Of a DNA stretch of 29,994 nucleotides, positions 17,909 to 25,584 are shown in pieces (position 1 is the stretch's first letter; each line of letters begins with the position of its first letter). Position numbers and translations under genes: made by a program. This DNA comes from a virus. A model generated the notes under the pieces. It ran no database searches and was not told the DNA's origin. It saw only the letters and a list, made by a program, of their open reading frames with translations. The DNA lies in the IMG/VR virus record IMGVR_UViG_3300046000_008723, positions 1-29,994 of that record, one strand, 5' to 3'.

Positions 17909-18699
17909 TAGAAAAAAATGTAAATGTCTTTAAGAAAAGCGTTAAACGCCTAGTAGAAGTAGACACTGAATCAAAACGAGTAAACATCTTAGACAATAGA
18001 TACTACACCAGAAATGGTAAATACTATCCATCAGTCACCAGTATATTACAGTATATGCCTAAAGGTAAATTTTTTGAAAATTGGTTGAAAGATGTAGGAC
18101 ATAACTCAGATATTATAGTTAGAAAAGCAGCAGATGAAGGTACACAGGTACATGATGCTATCGAAAGATATCTTCAAGGTGAAAAAATATCATTACTTAA
18201 TGAAGAAGGATATTCAAAATATTCGTTAGATGTTTGGAAAATGATTTTAAAATTTCATGAATTTTGGACAACACATAAACCAACTTTAATTGAAAGTGAA
18301 ATACACCTATTTTCAGATATATATGATTACGCAGGTACTTGCGATTTAGTATTAGAAATAAAAGGTGAAAAATGGTTACTAGATATTAAAACATCAAATT
18401 CATTACATGCTAGTCAAGATTTTCAATTATCAGCATACGCTCAGGCATGGAACGAGTTATATGAAGAAAAAATTGATCGCATTGGTATATTATGGATGAA
18501 ATCATCAAAACGTGGTGAAGATAAAAAAGGCGAAAAAATTCAAGGTAAAGGATGGGAAGTACATGAGCCAGAAAAATCGATTGAAGAAAATTTAAAAATA
18601 TTTGGATATTTACACGAGTTATATAAATTAGAACATCCCACACCAACCCCGCAAAGTAATGATTTCCCCATAGAAATTCAAATTGAACCAATATCTTAA
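17905..18699 (+). CDS. PD-(D/E)XK nuclease, RecB/Cas4-like exonuclease type
   Basis: 264 residues. Motifs in order: YPSVTSILQYMPKGKFFENW, GTQVHDAIERYL with H83, LIESEIHLFSDIYDYAGTCD with E130 and D147, LLDIKTSN with D160 and K162, and QLSAYAQAW. This H-E-D-DxK-QxxxY set is that of RecB-like/Cas4-like nucleases. Phage members act in recombination, end processing or host DNA breakdown. No cysteine cluster is present, so an iron-sulfur Cas4 is not supported. It is coupled to the primase by an ATGA overlap, suggesting a role in replication or repair. Confidence 0.82.
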   Translation: MIEKNVNVFKKSVKRLVEVDTESKRVNILDNRYYTRNGKYYPSVTSILQYMPKGKFFENWLKDVGHNSDIIVRKAADEGTQVHDAIERYLQGEKISLLNEEGYSKYSLDVWKMILKFHEFWTTHKPTLIESEIHLFSDIYDYAGTCDLVLEIKGEKWLLDIKTSNSLHASQDFQLSAYAQAWNELYEEKIDRIGILWMKSSKRGEDKKGEKIQGKGWEVHEPEKSIEENLKIFGYLHELYKLEHPTPTPQSNDFPIEIQIEPIS

Positions 18700-18701
18700 T
18701 A

Positions 18702-18711
18702 TATTTATAAT
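18702..18711 (+). promoter_or_regulatory. Candidate late promoter TATTTATAAT
   Basis: An exact copy lies just after the nuclease stop, 40 bases before the ATG at 18752, the widest motif-to-start gap in the window. The same gap also holds TATATTTAAT at 18740-18749, so this start may have two promoters. Confidence 0.5.
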
Positions 18712-18751
18712 GGATTTAAACTATGGTTTGGTTTCATTATATATTTAATAC

Positions 18752-20086
18752 ATGAGTAATATAAATTCTTTAACATCTAAACTTACGTCTTTTTTAATAG
18801 AAGATAAACAATTAAATGAAATGTCTCAATCGTCTCTTCAATCTATAGAAGATTTTGCTGATAAAGAAATGGCTCCATTAGATATAGAATTTACTTCACA
18901 TTTTTTTAATAGATTAAATGACCCAAGAAATCTCAAACCCATTTCTCCTGCTGAACTTATAGGATTTTTTAAACGTTTAGCTCGTAAAAAAGATCAACTA
19001 ATTGATTTTCTTAAAAAATATAAGGAAGTAGTAGCAACTGATAATAGGACAAATATCAACATTCCTTTAATTCAACAAGTTAACTCAGCTATTGCTAAAA
19101 CCATAATGCGTAAAAAAGATTTTCAAACAACAAATCCCAAAATTCAATTTAATGAACAATGTGGGTGTGGTAGTCCATTACCAACAACATTGAAAGACGC
19201 AATGCTATCATTAACTACCTATATGATAGAAAATGATATGAATATATTACCATTACCGTCATTAAAACTAATAGACAACGATTCTAACAACGCTAATAAT
19301 ATATTTGGTCAAACAGCATATTATAATCCAAACGAGTGTTCAATAACGTTGTTTACATTAAATAGACATCCAAAAGATATATTGCGTTCATATGCTCATG
19401 AAATGATTCATCGTATTCAAGATAATGAAGGTAGATTAAAAAATATTAGTACTACTAACACAAATGAAGATGGTGAGTTACTTGATTTAGAAAAAGAGGC
19501 TTATTTAAATGGAAATATTACATTTAGAAATTGGGAAGACAGTTTAAAAAATCCTAAACCAGTAAATGAAATATACTTTTTAGATACAGAAAAATACAAT
19601 CGCCCAAAAACCTTTATAGATAAATTATGTGAGTCTTTAAATGAAATTACTTTAAATCCAAGTAACGCTGTTGAAATATATGGTGATTTAACTAAAGGTA
19701 AATTTCAAGTAGGAGATATTACATATGAATATGATATTAAACAAGTATCAAATCCTTATAATGATGGAGGAAGATTTTTTAATATAATGTTCCATCCTGA
19801 AGATAATAAAACTTCTACTCCTCAAGAAGGGAAAGAAAATTACATTAAAATATTATCTACAATGTATAAAGTTATATTAGATTTTGCTGAAGAAGCAGAA
19901 CCTGAATATATTGGGGTAGCATCATTAAATAACGGTAATAGTAAAAATTATCATATTGTATATGCAAATTTAACAGATAATAAATTTAATAGAATACCTG
20001 GGTATTTTAGAAAAGATGTAAATTTAGAATTTGATACTCCTCAAGGTAAAGGTAGATTTGTAGTATTAAAAAGAAAAGATGTATAA
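18752..20086 (+). CDS. Multidomain phage protein with HExxH metallopeptidase-like domain
   Basis: 444 residues. The N-terminus has LTSKLTSFLIEDKQLNEMSQ, a leader-like helix ending in LNE. Residues about 40-125 (FTSHFFNRLNDPRN, TNINIPLIQQ, IAKTIMRKKDFQTTNPKI) match a small domain I know from other marine-phage proteins, function unclear. C137 and C139 follow. The centre has YAHEMIHRIQDNEGRL with H216, E217 and H220, and a downstream EKEAYLNGN with E249, fitting a gluzincin-type zinc peptidase. The last 130 residues (GRFFNIMFHP, AEPEYIGVAS, IPGYFRK) look like a further phage domain that may resemble acetyltransferase-like folds. Three domains in one chain suggest a packaged effector or a processing enzyme. 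The peptidase call is from motif only. Confidence 0.55.
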   Translation: MSNINSLTSKLTSFLIEDKQLNEMSQSSLQSIEDFADKEMAPLDIEFTSHFFNRLNDPRNLKPISPAELIGFFKRLARKKDQLIDFLKKYKEVVATDNRTNINIPLIQQVNSAIAKTIMRKKDFQTTNPKIQFNEQCGCGSPLPTTLKDAMLSLTTYMIENDMNILPLPSLKLIDNDSNNANNIFGQTAYYNPNECSITLFTLNRHPKDILRSYAHEMIHRIQDNEGRLKNISTTNTNEDGELLDLEKEAYLNGNITFRNWEDSLKNPKPVNEIYFLDTEKYNRPKTFIDKLCESLNEITLNPSNAVEIYGDLTKGKFQVGDITYEYDIKQVSNPYNDGGRFFNIMFHPEDNKTSTPQEGKENYIKILSTMYKVILDFAEEAEPEYIGVASLNNGNSKNYHIVYANLTDNKFNRIPGYFRKDVNLEFDTPQGKGRFVVLKRKDV

Positions 20087-20104
20087 ATTAAAGAATATAT
20101 AATT

Positions 20105-20743
20105 ATGAATTACAAATATAGATTAACAGAACAAGATGAAGAAACCGGTTTAAAAGGTTTAAGATCACAAAACGAATTAGTATTAACTGGTAAAGGTGAA
20201 TTTGATGCTGATAAACTTCTTAATATATTAAATGATCCTAAATTTTTAGGAAGTGTTTTTGTTGATGAAAGTGTTGGATTAAAGGAATTAAAAATTAAAG
20301 TATTTGGAGATAAACCAAATGCTCCTACCACTCTTAAAACTAATATAAAAATTTATCAAGAAAATGGTAAAAATTTATATAATGAAATAGAAGAGAAAAC
20401 CGGGAAAAAATTTAATAAAAAAGACGCAGTTATTAAAAAAGATAAAGAACAAAACATACAATTTATATTTCCAAAATATATCATGGATAATGTTAAATTA
20501 GTAGAAGAATATTACGAAAAAGAAAAAAGTAGTGATGAAAAATCAAAACAAACAGATATTGAACCTACAAAAACAGATGATTTTACTATAAAATTTCCTA
20601 TAAATAATAGATCAACAGTTGAAAAAATATTAAATAATGCCAAATTAATATCTGGAGAAGATTATAAATTAAGTAAAGAAATGGCTGACGATAATTCATT
20701 ACGTAATACTATTAAAGAAATTATTCGCAAAATACAAAAATAA
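20105..20743 (+). CDS. Unrecognised charged protein with a leader-like C-terminal helix
   Basis: 212 residues, Lys/Glu/Asp-rich, no membrane segment. It starts MNYKYRLTEQDEE, a short leader ending in LTE. Residues 30-150 alternate short beta and helix segments (ELKIKVFGDKP, IQFIFPKYIMDN). A KSSDEKSKQTDIEPTKTD linker follows, then a small C-terminal domain ending SLRNTIKEIIRKIQK. That last segment resembles the leaders found at the N-termini of neighbours, but at the opposite end. Function unknown. It starts 18 bases after the metallopeptidase-like gene and is three bases from the next gene. Confidence 0.65.
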   Translation: MNYKYRLTEQDEETGLKGLRSQNELVLTGKGEFDADKLLNILNDPKFLGSVFVDESVGLKELKIKVFGDKPNAPTTLKTNIKIYQENGKNLYNEIEEKTGKKFNKKDAVIKKDKEQNIQFIFPKYIMDNVKLVEEYYEKEKSSDEKSKQTDIEPTKTDDFTIKFPINNRSTVEKILNNAKLISGEDYKLSKEMADDNSLRNTIKEIIRKIQK

Positions 20744-20746
20744 GTT

Positions 20747-21316
20747 ATGTCAGAAAACGTTTTAAAAAAAGATTTTAAAAAAGCAGATGTTCAACGCCTT
20801 CGTAACCTAATGACAGGTAAACATGGTGAAAAAACAACTACTAGTATAGGTTATACAAAGCAACAAGAATTCCATGTCGAAGGAGATGTATGGGAATCAG
20901 ATGGTAGACAATGGACTATCAAAAATGGTATCAAACAAAATCTTACTAAATTAGATAAAGCAAAAAAGGAGATAACTCTCCCACTATTTTGTCCTTGTTG
21001 TTCTAATTTAATGAAAAATAAAAACGATAAATTATTCTACATCCAGTATAAAAGATGTTTTAACTGTCAAATTGACTTTGAAACAGAATTGCGTATATTA
21101 GGATTATGGGAAGAATATGAAAAGAATATTATTAACTCCGATTTAGATCATGTAATTAAAGACTACAGTGTTTGGATGGATGAAGTTATAAATGGCTCAA
21201 ATGAAAGTTTCATTACTGAAGCTGGAGATATAGAAAAATGGGTTGGATCAACAAAGAAAAATTTATTAGAAAATAAGGAAGAAACAATTAAATATTTACA
21301 AACATTAAAAAAATAA
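20747..21316 (+). CDS. Zinc-ribbon phage protein, function unknown
   Basis: 189 residues. A treble-clef or ribbon-like site is formed by FCPCC (C82, C84, C85) and RCFNC (C104, C107). Ahead of it is a segment VWESDGRQWTIKNGIKQNLT that looks like a small beta domain, and after it a helical part (LRILGLWEEYEKNIINSDLD, VIKDYSVWMDEVINGS). The N-terminus is DFKKADVQRLRNLMTGKHG, not the leader type of its neighbours. Proteins like this occur in T4-like environmental phages without a defined function; a nucleic-acid or assembly role would be guesswork. Confidence 0.65.
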   Translation: MSENVLKKDFKKADVQRLRNLMTGKHGEKTTTSIGYTKQQEFHVEGDVWESDGRQWTIKNGIKQNLTKLDKAKKEITLPLFCPCCSNLMKNKNDKLFYIQYKRCFNCQIDFETELRILGLWEEYEKNIINSDLDHVIKDYSVWMDEVINGSNESFITEAGDIEKWVGSTKKNLLENKEETIKYLQTLKK

Positions 21317-21333
21317 AACAGAACCTGGAACTT

Positions 21334-21942
21334 ATGAGCACTATAACATTAACTATTTTAACAGCATTTATGACGGCTATTCTAGGCCCAGTTATAGTAG
21401 AATGGATAAAATTAAAATTTATCACTAAAAAATCAGACATATTAGGAGAGTCTATTTATAATGATGAAAAGATAGATCATCAGCTTGAACTTATTATAGG
21501 TGAATTAAATTGCGATAGAATATGCATTGCTCAATTTCATAATGGGGGTGTGTTTTATCCAACAGGTAAATCAATTAAAAAATTTAGTATATTTTATGAG
21601 CAAACCACCGATAAAGCTACGTCAATAAAGGAAACATTCCAAAATATTCCTGTATCTTTATTTCCAAAAGTGTTTTCCTTATTATATAAAGATGGTGAGC
21701 TAAATATTCCTAGCTGTAAACATAATATTGCGGATTGTGGTTTATTTCAGGTTGATGGAAAAGATTATAAAACTAAATCAATGTATATGTTGGCAATATA
21801 TGATTTAAATAATAATTTTATAGGTTCATTAACTATATCATATTATGAAAAAGAACATAAACTTTCATTAGACGAATGGACACTATTAAGACAAAAAGTA
21901 GGCGCAATAGGTACAATATTAACTGACTACTTGCATAAATAA
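21334..21942 (+). CDS. Membrane-anchored GAF-like protein
   Basis: 202 residues. Residues 3-24 are a hydrophobic helix (TITLTILTAFMTAILGPVIV) followed by positively charged KLKFITKKSD, so a single membrane anchor with the rest in the cytoplasm is likely. The soluble part has RICIAQFHNGGVFYPTGKSI, a middle hydrophobic helix region, and KSMYMLAIYDLNNNFIGSLT, which suggests a GAF-like sensor fold. In cells such domains bind small molecules or signal; here the ligand and output are unknown and no effector domain is attached. It is preceded by a 17-base gap and followed by a late-promoter-like motif. Confidence 0.6.
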   Translation: MSTITLTILTAFMTAILGPVIVEWIKLKFITKKSDILGESIYNDEKIDHQLELIIGELNCDRICIAQFHNGGVFYPTGKSIKKFSIFYEQTTDKATSIKETFQNIPVSLFPKVFSLLYKDGELNIPSCKHNIADCGLFQVDGKDYKTKSMYMLAIYDLNNNFIGSLTISYYEKEHKLSLDEWTLLRQKVGAIGTILTDYLHK

Positions 21943-21954
21943 TAAAATATACAA

Positions 21955-21964
21955 TATTTATAAT
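21955..21964 (+). promoter_or_regulatory. Candidate late promoter TATTTATAAT
   Basis: An exact copy lies in the 33-base gap after the GAF-like gene, 11 bases before the ATG at 21976. It would begin the unit of internal-protein-like genes that ends at the hairpin near 22630. Confidence 0.55.
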
Positions 21965-21975
21965 AAAATACAACA

Positions 21976-22392
21976 ATGATTAAACAATTTGAACATATGC
22001 AAAAATTGGCTTTTGGTAAAATACTTATCAAAGAGTCAATGATAAATGAAAAATTTACTAAAGATGCTTTAAAAGCTCATATTCGTGAAATAGTCTTAGA
22101 CGAAGCTAAAAAGAAAAAAGACAAATCAGAAGACGTAGCCCCACAAGAAGACGTTGACATTGATATTGAATCCTCAGAAGAAACACCAATGGACGTAACA
22201 CCCCCTGAAGCTAATCCTGAAGCTAATGCTGGTGGAGACATTGATCCAACAGTAAAATCTATACAGGATTCATTGCAAAAAGCGTTTGCTCAAGCTAAAA
22301 CATTAGGTGACGAGAAATTAATGAACCAAATAGGTAATACTATTACAATGCTTGTACGCACTCAAGTATTGGGTCAACAAGGTATGCAATAA
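21976..22392 (+). CDS. Acidic internal-protein-like protein with leader and LDE|A site
   Basis: 138 residues, family not recognised. The first 45 residues are a leader-like helical region with MINE at 22-25 and IREIVLDEAKKKK at 37-48; LDE|A at 43/44 fits the T4 prohead-protease pattern. A strongly acidic, Pro-rich, disordered part follows (DVDIDIESSEETPMDV), then a helical C-terminus (DSLQKAFAQAKTLGDEK, TITMLVRTQVLGQQ). The DNA for the DEAKKKK part is identical over 21 bases to part of the gene at 26980. It could be a head-core or internal protein removed or trimmed at maturation; that is inferred. Confidence 0.65.
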   Translation: MIKQFEHMQKLAFGKILIKESMINEKFTKDALKAHIREIVLDEAKKKKDKSEDVAPQEDVDIDIESSEETPMDVTPPEANPEANAGGDIDPTVKSIQDSLQKAFAQAKTLGDEKLMNQIGNTITMLVRTQVLGQQGMQ

Positions 22393-22431
22393 ATAAATTA
22401 ACAGTTATAAACCAATAAAAACAAAAACAAA

Positions 22432-22605
22432 ATGAACAGTCAAGAACTATTTGAACAAATTAGTGGGTTGTATGAAACAGCAAAAACTAACAACGCAGAA
22501 ACAACTAAAAAAGCAAAAGCAACAGCTCGTAAAGCATTAAGCGAAATGAAAAAAGTCATCGCTTCTTACAATAAAGCATCGGTTGCTGAAGCAAAAGCAA
22601 AATAA
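22432..22605 (+). CDS. Histone H1 (Hc1)-like small basic protein
   Basis: 57 residues. A polar N-terminal helix (NSQELFEQISGLYETAKTNN) leads into a basic helix TTKKAKATARKALSEMKKVI and an Ala/Lys tail ending EAKAK. The pattern of A..TRARKA[ML].E[LM]KK is that of the Hc1-like proteins common in Bacteroidota, which bind DNA without sequence specificity. In a phage it could help compact or protect DNA, or be packaged. It is followed after seven bases by a strong hairpin, so it closes a transcript. The start is the first in-frame ATG, preceded by an A-rich stretch. Confidence 0.65.
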   Translation: MNSQELFEQISGLYETAKTNNAETTKKAKATARKALSEMKKVIASYNKASVAEAKAK

Positions 22606-22612
22606 TTATAAA

Positions 22613-22640
22613 GGGGAGGTTTACCTCCCCATTATTTAAA
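22613..22640 (+). terminator. Rho-independent-type terminator after the H1-like gene
   Basis: Perfect 7-bp stem GGGGAGG (22613-22619) and CCTCCCC (22624-22630) with a TTTA loop, followed by ATTATTTAAA. It stands out as GC-rich in AT-rich DNA. The downstream T tract is weak, so efficiency is uncertain. Confidence 0.75.
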
Positions 22641-22649
22641 ATTATAAAA

Positions 22650-22829
22650 ATGGGTCCAATAGAAAAAGCATGTTTAGATGCTGAAAGTAGTAGAAAATCT
22701 AAATCGATTAATGAAAGTGAAAAAATATCACCTCGAATCCAGTCATTTTTAGATAAATGTACCAGAATAATCAATATTCTTAAAGATGATGATTTATTAG
22801 AAAAAGAAAGAACTAAACATTCAAAATGA
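22650..22829 (+). CDS. 59-residue hydrophilic protein coupled to the next gene
   Basis: A short gene starts at ATG 22650, just past the terminator, and ends with TGA at 22827-22829 overlapping the ATG at 22826 (ATGA). The protein is polar (IEKACLDAESSRKSKSINES) with a C-terminal helix SFLDKCTRIINILKDDDLLE. I do not recognise it. The overlap with a convincing gene and similar codon use support it being real. It may be an assembly or regulatory partner of the following protein. Confidence 0.55.
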   Translation: MGPIEKACLDAESSRKSKSINESEKISPRIQSFLDKCTRIINILKDDDLLEKERTKHSK

Positions 22830-23545
22830 GTAAACTAACAGATTTAGGTAAAAGATTAGATAATATAGATAATTATATTAGAAAAGATGTACCTAAAGAT
22901 ATTTGGATATTAAGAGCTATAATTCCTGAATTTATTAATGATATTAAAACTGAAGCAACCGAATTTGAAGAACAAAAAATGATTGAAATATTAAATGAAT
23001 TAATAGATCAATATGAATTTAGATTTAATAAAACATTTGAAAATTTAAATGAATCAATAATAATACCAACATTAACATCAAAAGAAATATTATTTAAAAA
23101 CCAACTTTATAATCAATATAAAAAGAATAAAAGAAAGTTCGTAAAAGATTATGGAGCAGATGCTGAAAAAGTTATGGTTGGAAGAGCAATTACATTAGCC
23201 AAGAAAATGACAGAAAAAGAAAATAAACAACGAATTAAAGAAATGATCCAAGCTGCCCTTACCAAAGGACCAGTTGAAGAAATCGATTCTGCATCGTTTG
23301 TACAAAACCAAAAACCGGCATCTAATATATCTATTGTAGATAAAGAAAAAAATCCTGAAGACGTAATTAAAGTTGATGTCCCATTATTGATTCGTTTATT
23401 AGAATATGCTAGAGAAGATGCTAAAACAGATATGGATTTACATGTTGTAGCCGAAAATTTAATTGAGTTATGTAAAGAAGGTAGAACATTAAATATGGAT
23501 GACTATGAATCAATAGTTGCCTCAGACGAAGCCAAAAATGACTAA
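22826..23545 (+). CDS. Helical phage protein of unknown function
   Basis: 239 residues, mostly helical and charged, no membrane segment. Notable strings are LGKRLDNIDNYIRKDVPKDI, KKNKRKFVKDYGADAEKVMV and RAITLAKKMTEKENKQRIKE; the last region is familiar from other phage proteins and often ends in KE.I..AL. A linker follows, then a second helical domain (VDVPLLIRLLEYAREDAKTD, HVVAENLIELCKEGRTLNMD). No catalytic motif is seen. Position among leader-bearing genes suggests a related use. Its final codons overlap the next gene. Confidence 0.6.
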   Translation: MSKLTDLGKRLDNIDNYIRKDVPKDIWILRAIIPEFINDIKTEATEFEEQKMIEILNELIDQYEFRFNKTFENLNESIIIPTLTSKEILFKNQLYNQYKKNKRKFVKDYGADAEKVMVGRAITLAKKMTEKENKQRIKEMIQAALTKGPVEEIDSASFVQNQKPASNISIVDKEKNPEDVIKVDVPLLIRLLEYAREDAKTDMDLHVVAENLIELCKEGRTLNMDDYESIVASDEAKND

Positions 23546-24023
23546 AGACGATTTAAGAACTAGAATTAAAAATATAGTTAAAAATGTATATTCAAAATCA
23601 GATAAATCTACAACTAAAGTAGATTTAGACTCTGCTACTCCGGTATCATTAGACACAGCTCGATTTCCAGTACTAGTAAAATTTCCTACACTACTTGATA
23701 CTATTGTTAAATTATTAACAGATCAATATGATTTGTTTTTAAAAGACATTGAATGGGTAGCGCCACGCCCTACTACATTTCGTATTGTATTAGCAAATGA
23801 TCAAGTATTTTATTTGATCTACACTGATAGAACATGGATTGGTAAAGTAGAAGGTAAAAAATATTACTTATTAAATATAAGTGAAGAACAAAATTGTGTT
23901 GAGTCTATAGCTAGAATATTAGCGTATGGAGTTAAAGTTGAAAAACTAATAGAATTACCACCAGCAGAAGCACCAGCACCGGAAACTCCTGAAACACCAC
24001 CAACTGAAGAAACCCCAGTATAA
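23538..24023 (+). CDS. Phage protein with leader-like N-terminus and Pro/Glu-rich tail
   Basis: 161 residues from ATG 23538; a TTG 21 bases upstream is open but less likely, because the ATG overlaps the previous stop and gives the leader-like start MTKDDLRTRIKNIVKNVYSK. A compact middle domain (ARFPVLVKFPTLLDTIVKLL, FLKDIEWVAPRPTTFRIVLA, LIYTDRTWIGKVEGKKYYLL) looks like an alpha/beta fold. The C-terminal 25 residues are PAEAPAPETPETPPTEETPV, a disordered acidic tail. No known enzyme motif. It is three bases from the next gene. Confidence 0.65.
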   Translation: MTKDDLRTRIKNIVKNVYSKSDKSTTKVDLDSATPVSLDTARFPVLVKFPTLLDTIVKLLTDQYDLFLKDIEWVAPRPTTFRIVLANDQVFYLIYTDRTWIGKVEGKKYYLLNISEEQNCVESIARILAYGVKVEKLIELPPAEAPAPETPETPPTEETPV

Positions 24024-24025
24024 TT

Positions 24026-25210
24026 ATGAATCGTATTAAACAACTTATTAAAGAAGTTTTATCTACTCCACCAAAAAAGGAATCATGTAATTGTGGTTGT
24101 CATTCTTGTGATAATGTAGGTAATAAGGGTCCGGTACTTAATGAAAATTTAGGTGCTCGTATAGTAATGACTGAAAACATGAAATATCATGTTAAAAATA
24201 AATTACCATTAATTGAAAATACATTTCGCTATAGTTCACAAGCTTTTTTAGATTTATGGGCTGAAGCACGTTATTTATATTCTCGTAATGTTATTCATTT
24301 AAATGAAGATGATAAATCAATTATATTAGAAACTAATTTGGGTGAATATGGGATGTATGGGGGTCAAAAAGTACCTTTAGATATGCCTTTATTAGAAAAT
24401 GAAATTGGAACATCTAAAGATATTGACTATCCTATTCAATTTAAAGCTCTTAGTAACTTAACGGGTGTAGTTGGTGAAAAAATTCAACAATTAAAACAAG
24501 AAGAAAAAGATAGAGGTATAAATTTTACTGGAGATTTAGAATTATTAAGTAAAGAAGATAAAGCAATAGTTCAAAAAAGACTAAGAATGCTTAATTTACT
24601 TAAAGAATTAGATAAAATATTTTCATTTGAAAATAAAACTGTAAGTTACAATACTATAGTAAATACTTTAAAAAAATATGACGCTATCGATCTACTACCT
24701 TCAGTAGAAGCTGGATTAAATGAAGAAAACGAATTAGGTGGTGAAGAAGATATTGAATTATCATTTATGGATTCAACTACTCCAATAATAAAAGATTTAT
24801 ATAAAAAATATAAAGAAACAGGTAATGAAAAATATGCTGATATATATGATAAATTAGTACATGCTTCACCTCAAAAAAGGCAAGCACTTATAAATAAATA
24901 CTTTCCTGAAAGATTAAATGAATCAGAAGACAAAAAGAATCCCCCATTAAATAAACCTAAGCGTGGTGGATCTAAGAAATTTTATGTATATGTTCGTGAT
25001 CCAAAAACTAAAAATATTAAAAAAGTTAGTTTTGGAGATACAACAGGATTATCTGCTAAAATAAATAATCCAAAAGCACGTCAAGCGTTTGCAAAACGTC
25101 ATGACTGTGCTAATAAAAAAGACAAAACAAAAGCATCTTATTGGAGTTGTCATCTTCCAAGATATGCTAAATTATTAGGTATAAAATCAAATTTTAGTGG
25201 ATATTGGTAA
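24026..25210 (+). CDS. Leader-bearing protein with Cys cluster and C-terminal DUF5872-like domain
   Basis: 394 residues. Residues 1-19 are the leader MNRIKQLIKEVLSTPPKKE, followed at once by CNCGCHSCD (C21, C23, C25, C28), a likely metal site. The middle (about 50-300) is long, helical and acidic, with SFMDSTTPIIKDLYKKYKET. From about residue 309 comes a Lys/Gly-rich domain: GGSKKFYVYVRDPKTKNIKK, VSFGDTTGLSAKINNPKARQ, AFAKRHDCANKKDKTKASYW, SCHLPRYAKLLGI. This is the pattern I know as DUF5872 in T4-like and cyanophage virion proteins. It is probably a virion-associated, perhaps packaged, protein. A TAATG overlap couples it to the next gene. Confidence 0.7.
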   Translation: MNRIKQLIKEVLSTPPKKESCNCGCHSCDNVGNKGPVLNENLGARIVMTENMKYHVKNKLPLIENTFRYSSQAFLDLWAEARYLYSRNVIHLNEDDKSIILETNLGEYGMYGGQKVPLDMPLLENEIGTSKDIDYPIQFKALSNLTGVVGEKIQQLKQEEKDRGINFTGDLELLSKEDKAIVQKRLRMLNLLKELDKIFSFENKTVSYNTIVNTLKKYDAIDLLPSVEAGLNEENELGGEEDIELSFMDSTTPIIKDLYKKYKETGNEKYADIYDKLVHASPQKRQALINKYFPERLNESEDKKNPPLNKPKRGGSKKFYVYVRDPKTKNIKKVSFGDTTGLSAKINNPKARQAFAKRHDCANKKDKTKASYWSCHLPRYAKLLGIKSNFSGYW

Positions 25211-25584
25211 TGGAAAAACTTAGAAAATTAATTAAACAAGAAGTATTGAGAACTCTAAACGAAGACTCTGCATCTAAAGTATATAAAATTGAAGGATTAT
25301 TAGTAACTAATAACGATATTAAATATCAAAACCAATTACTTTCAGATATTAGATCAGTAACAGGTGTTACAACTATAGATGCTCAAGAATATACTCCTCG
25401 TATACGTAAAGAAAATTATTCATACAATAAGTTATCTGTTAAAATTGATCCATATCCATACTTAAAAAATGATGGAAAATTTGATATTGATACTATTAAA
25501 CAAGTTATTACAAACATCGGAAATATCAAAGGAGTAATAAAATTTAAAGTAGACAATCCACAAATGATTAATGTTGGTTTATAA
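25210..25584 (+). CDS. Leader-bearing protein with ferredoxin-like domain
   Basis: 124 residues from ATG 25210, which overlaps the previous stop (TAATG); a TTG at 25204 is less likely. Residues 1-19 (MEKLRKLIKQEVLRTLNED) are one of the cleanest copies of the leader, ending in LNE. The rest looks like a beta-alpha-beta fold: VYKIEGLLVTNNDIKYQNQL, LSDIRSVTGVTTIDAQEYTP, LSVKIDPYPYLKNDGKFDID, GNIKGVIKFKVDNPQMINVG. I recognise the pattern from other phages but know no function. No catalytic residues are obvious. The stop overlaps the next start. Confidence 0.65.
   Translation: MEKLRKLIKQEVLRTLNEDSASKVYKIEGLLVTNNDIKYQNQLLSDIRSVTGVTTIDAQEYTPRIRKENYSYNKLSVKIDPYPYLKNDGKFDIDTIKQVITNIGNIKGVIKFKVDNPQMINVGL

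Noticed and set aside
18410-18691. Minus-strand open frame inside the PD-(D/E)XK nuclease
   Set aside because: It is antisense to the region carrying the catalytic DIK motif and has no supporting context.
17905-18699. Cas4, hinting at a CRISPR-related locus
   Set aside because: The nuclease has the RecB/Cas4 fold motifs but no cysteine cluster, and there is no repeat-spacer array or other cas gene.
22556-22774. Minus-strand open frame across the H1-like gene and terminator
   Set aside because: It would span the terminator hairpin and two small + strand genes with better start and overlap evidence.
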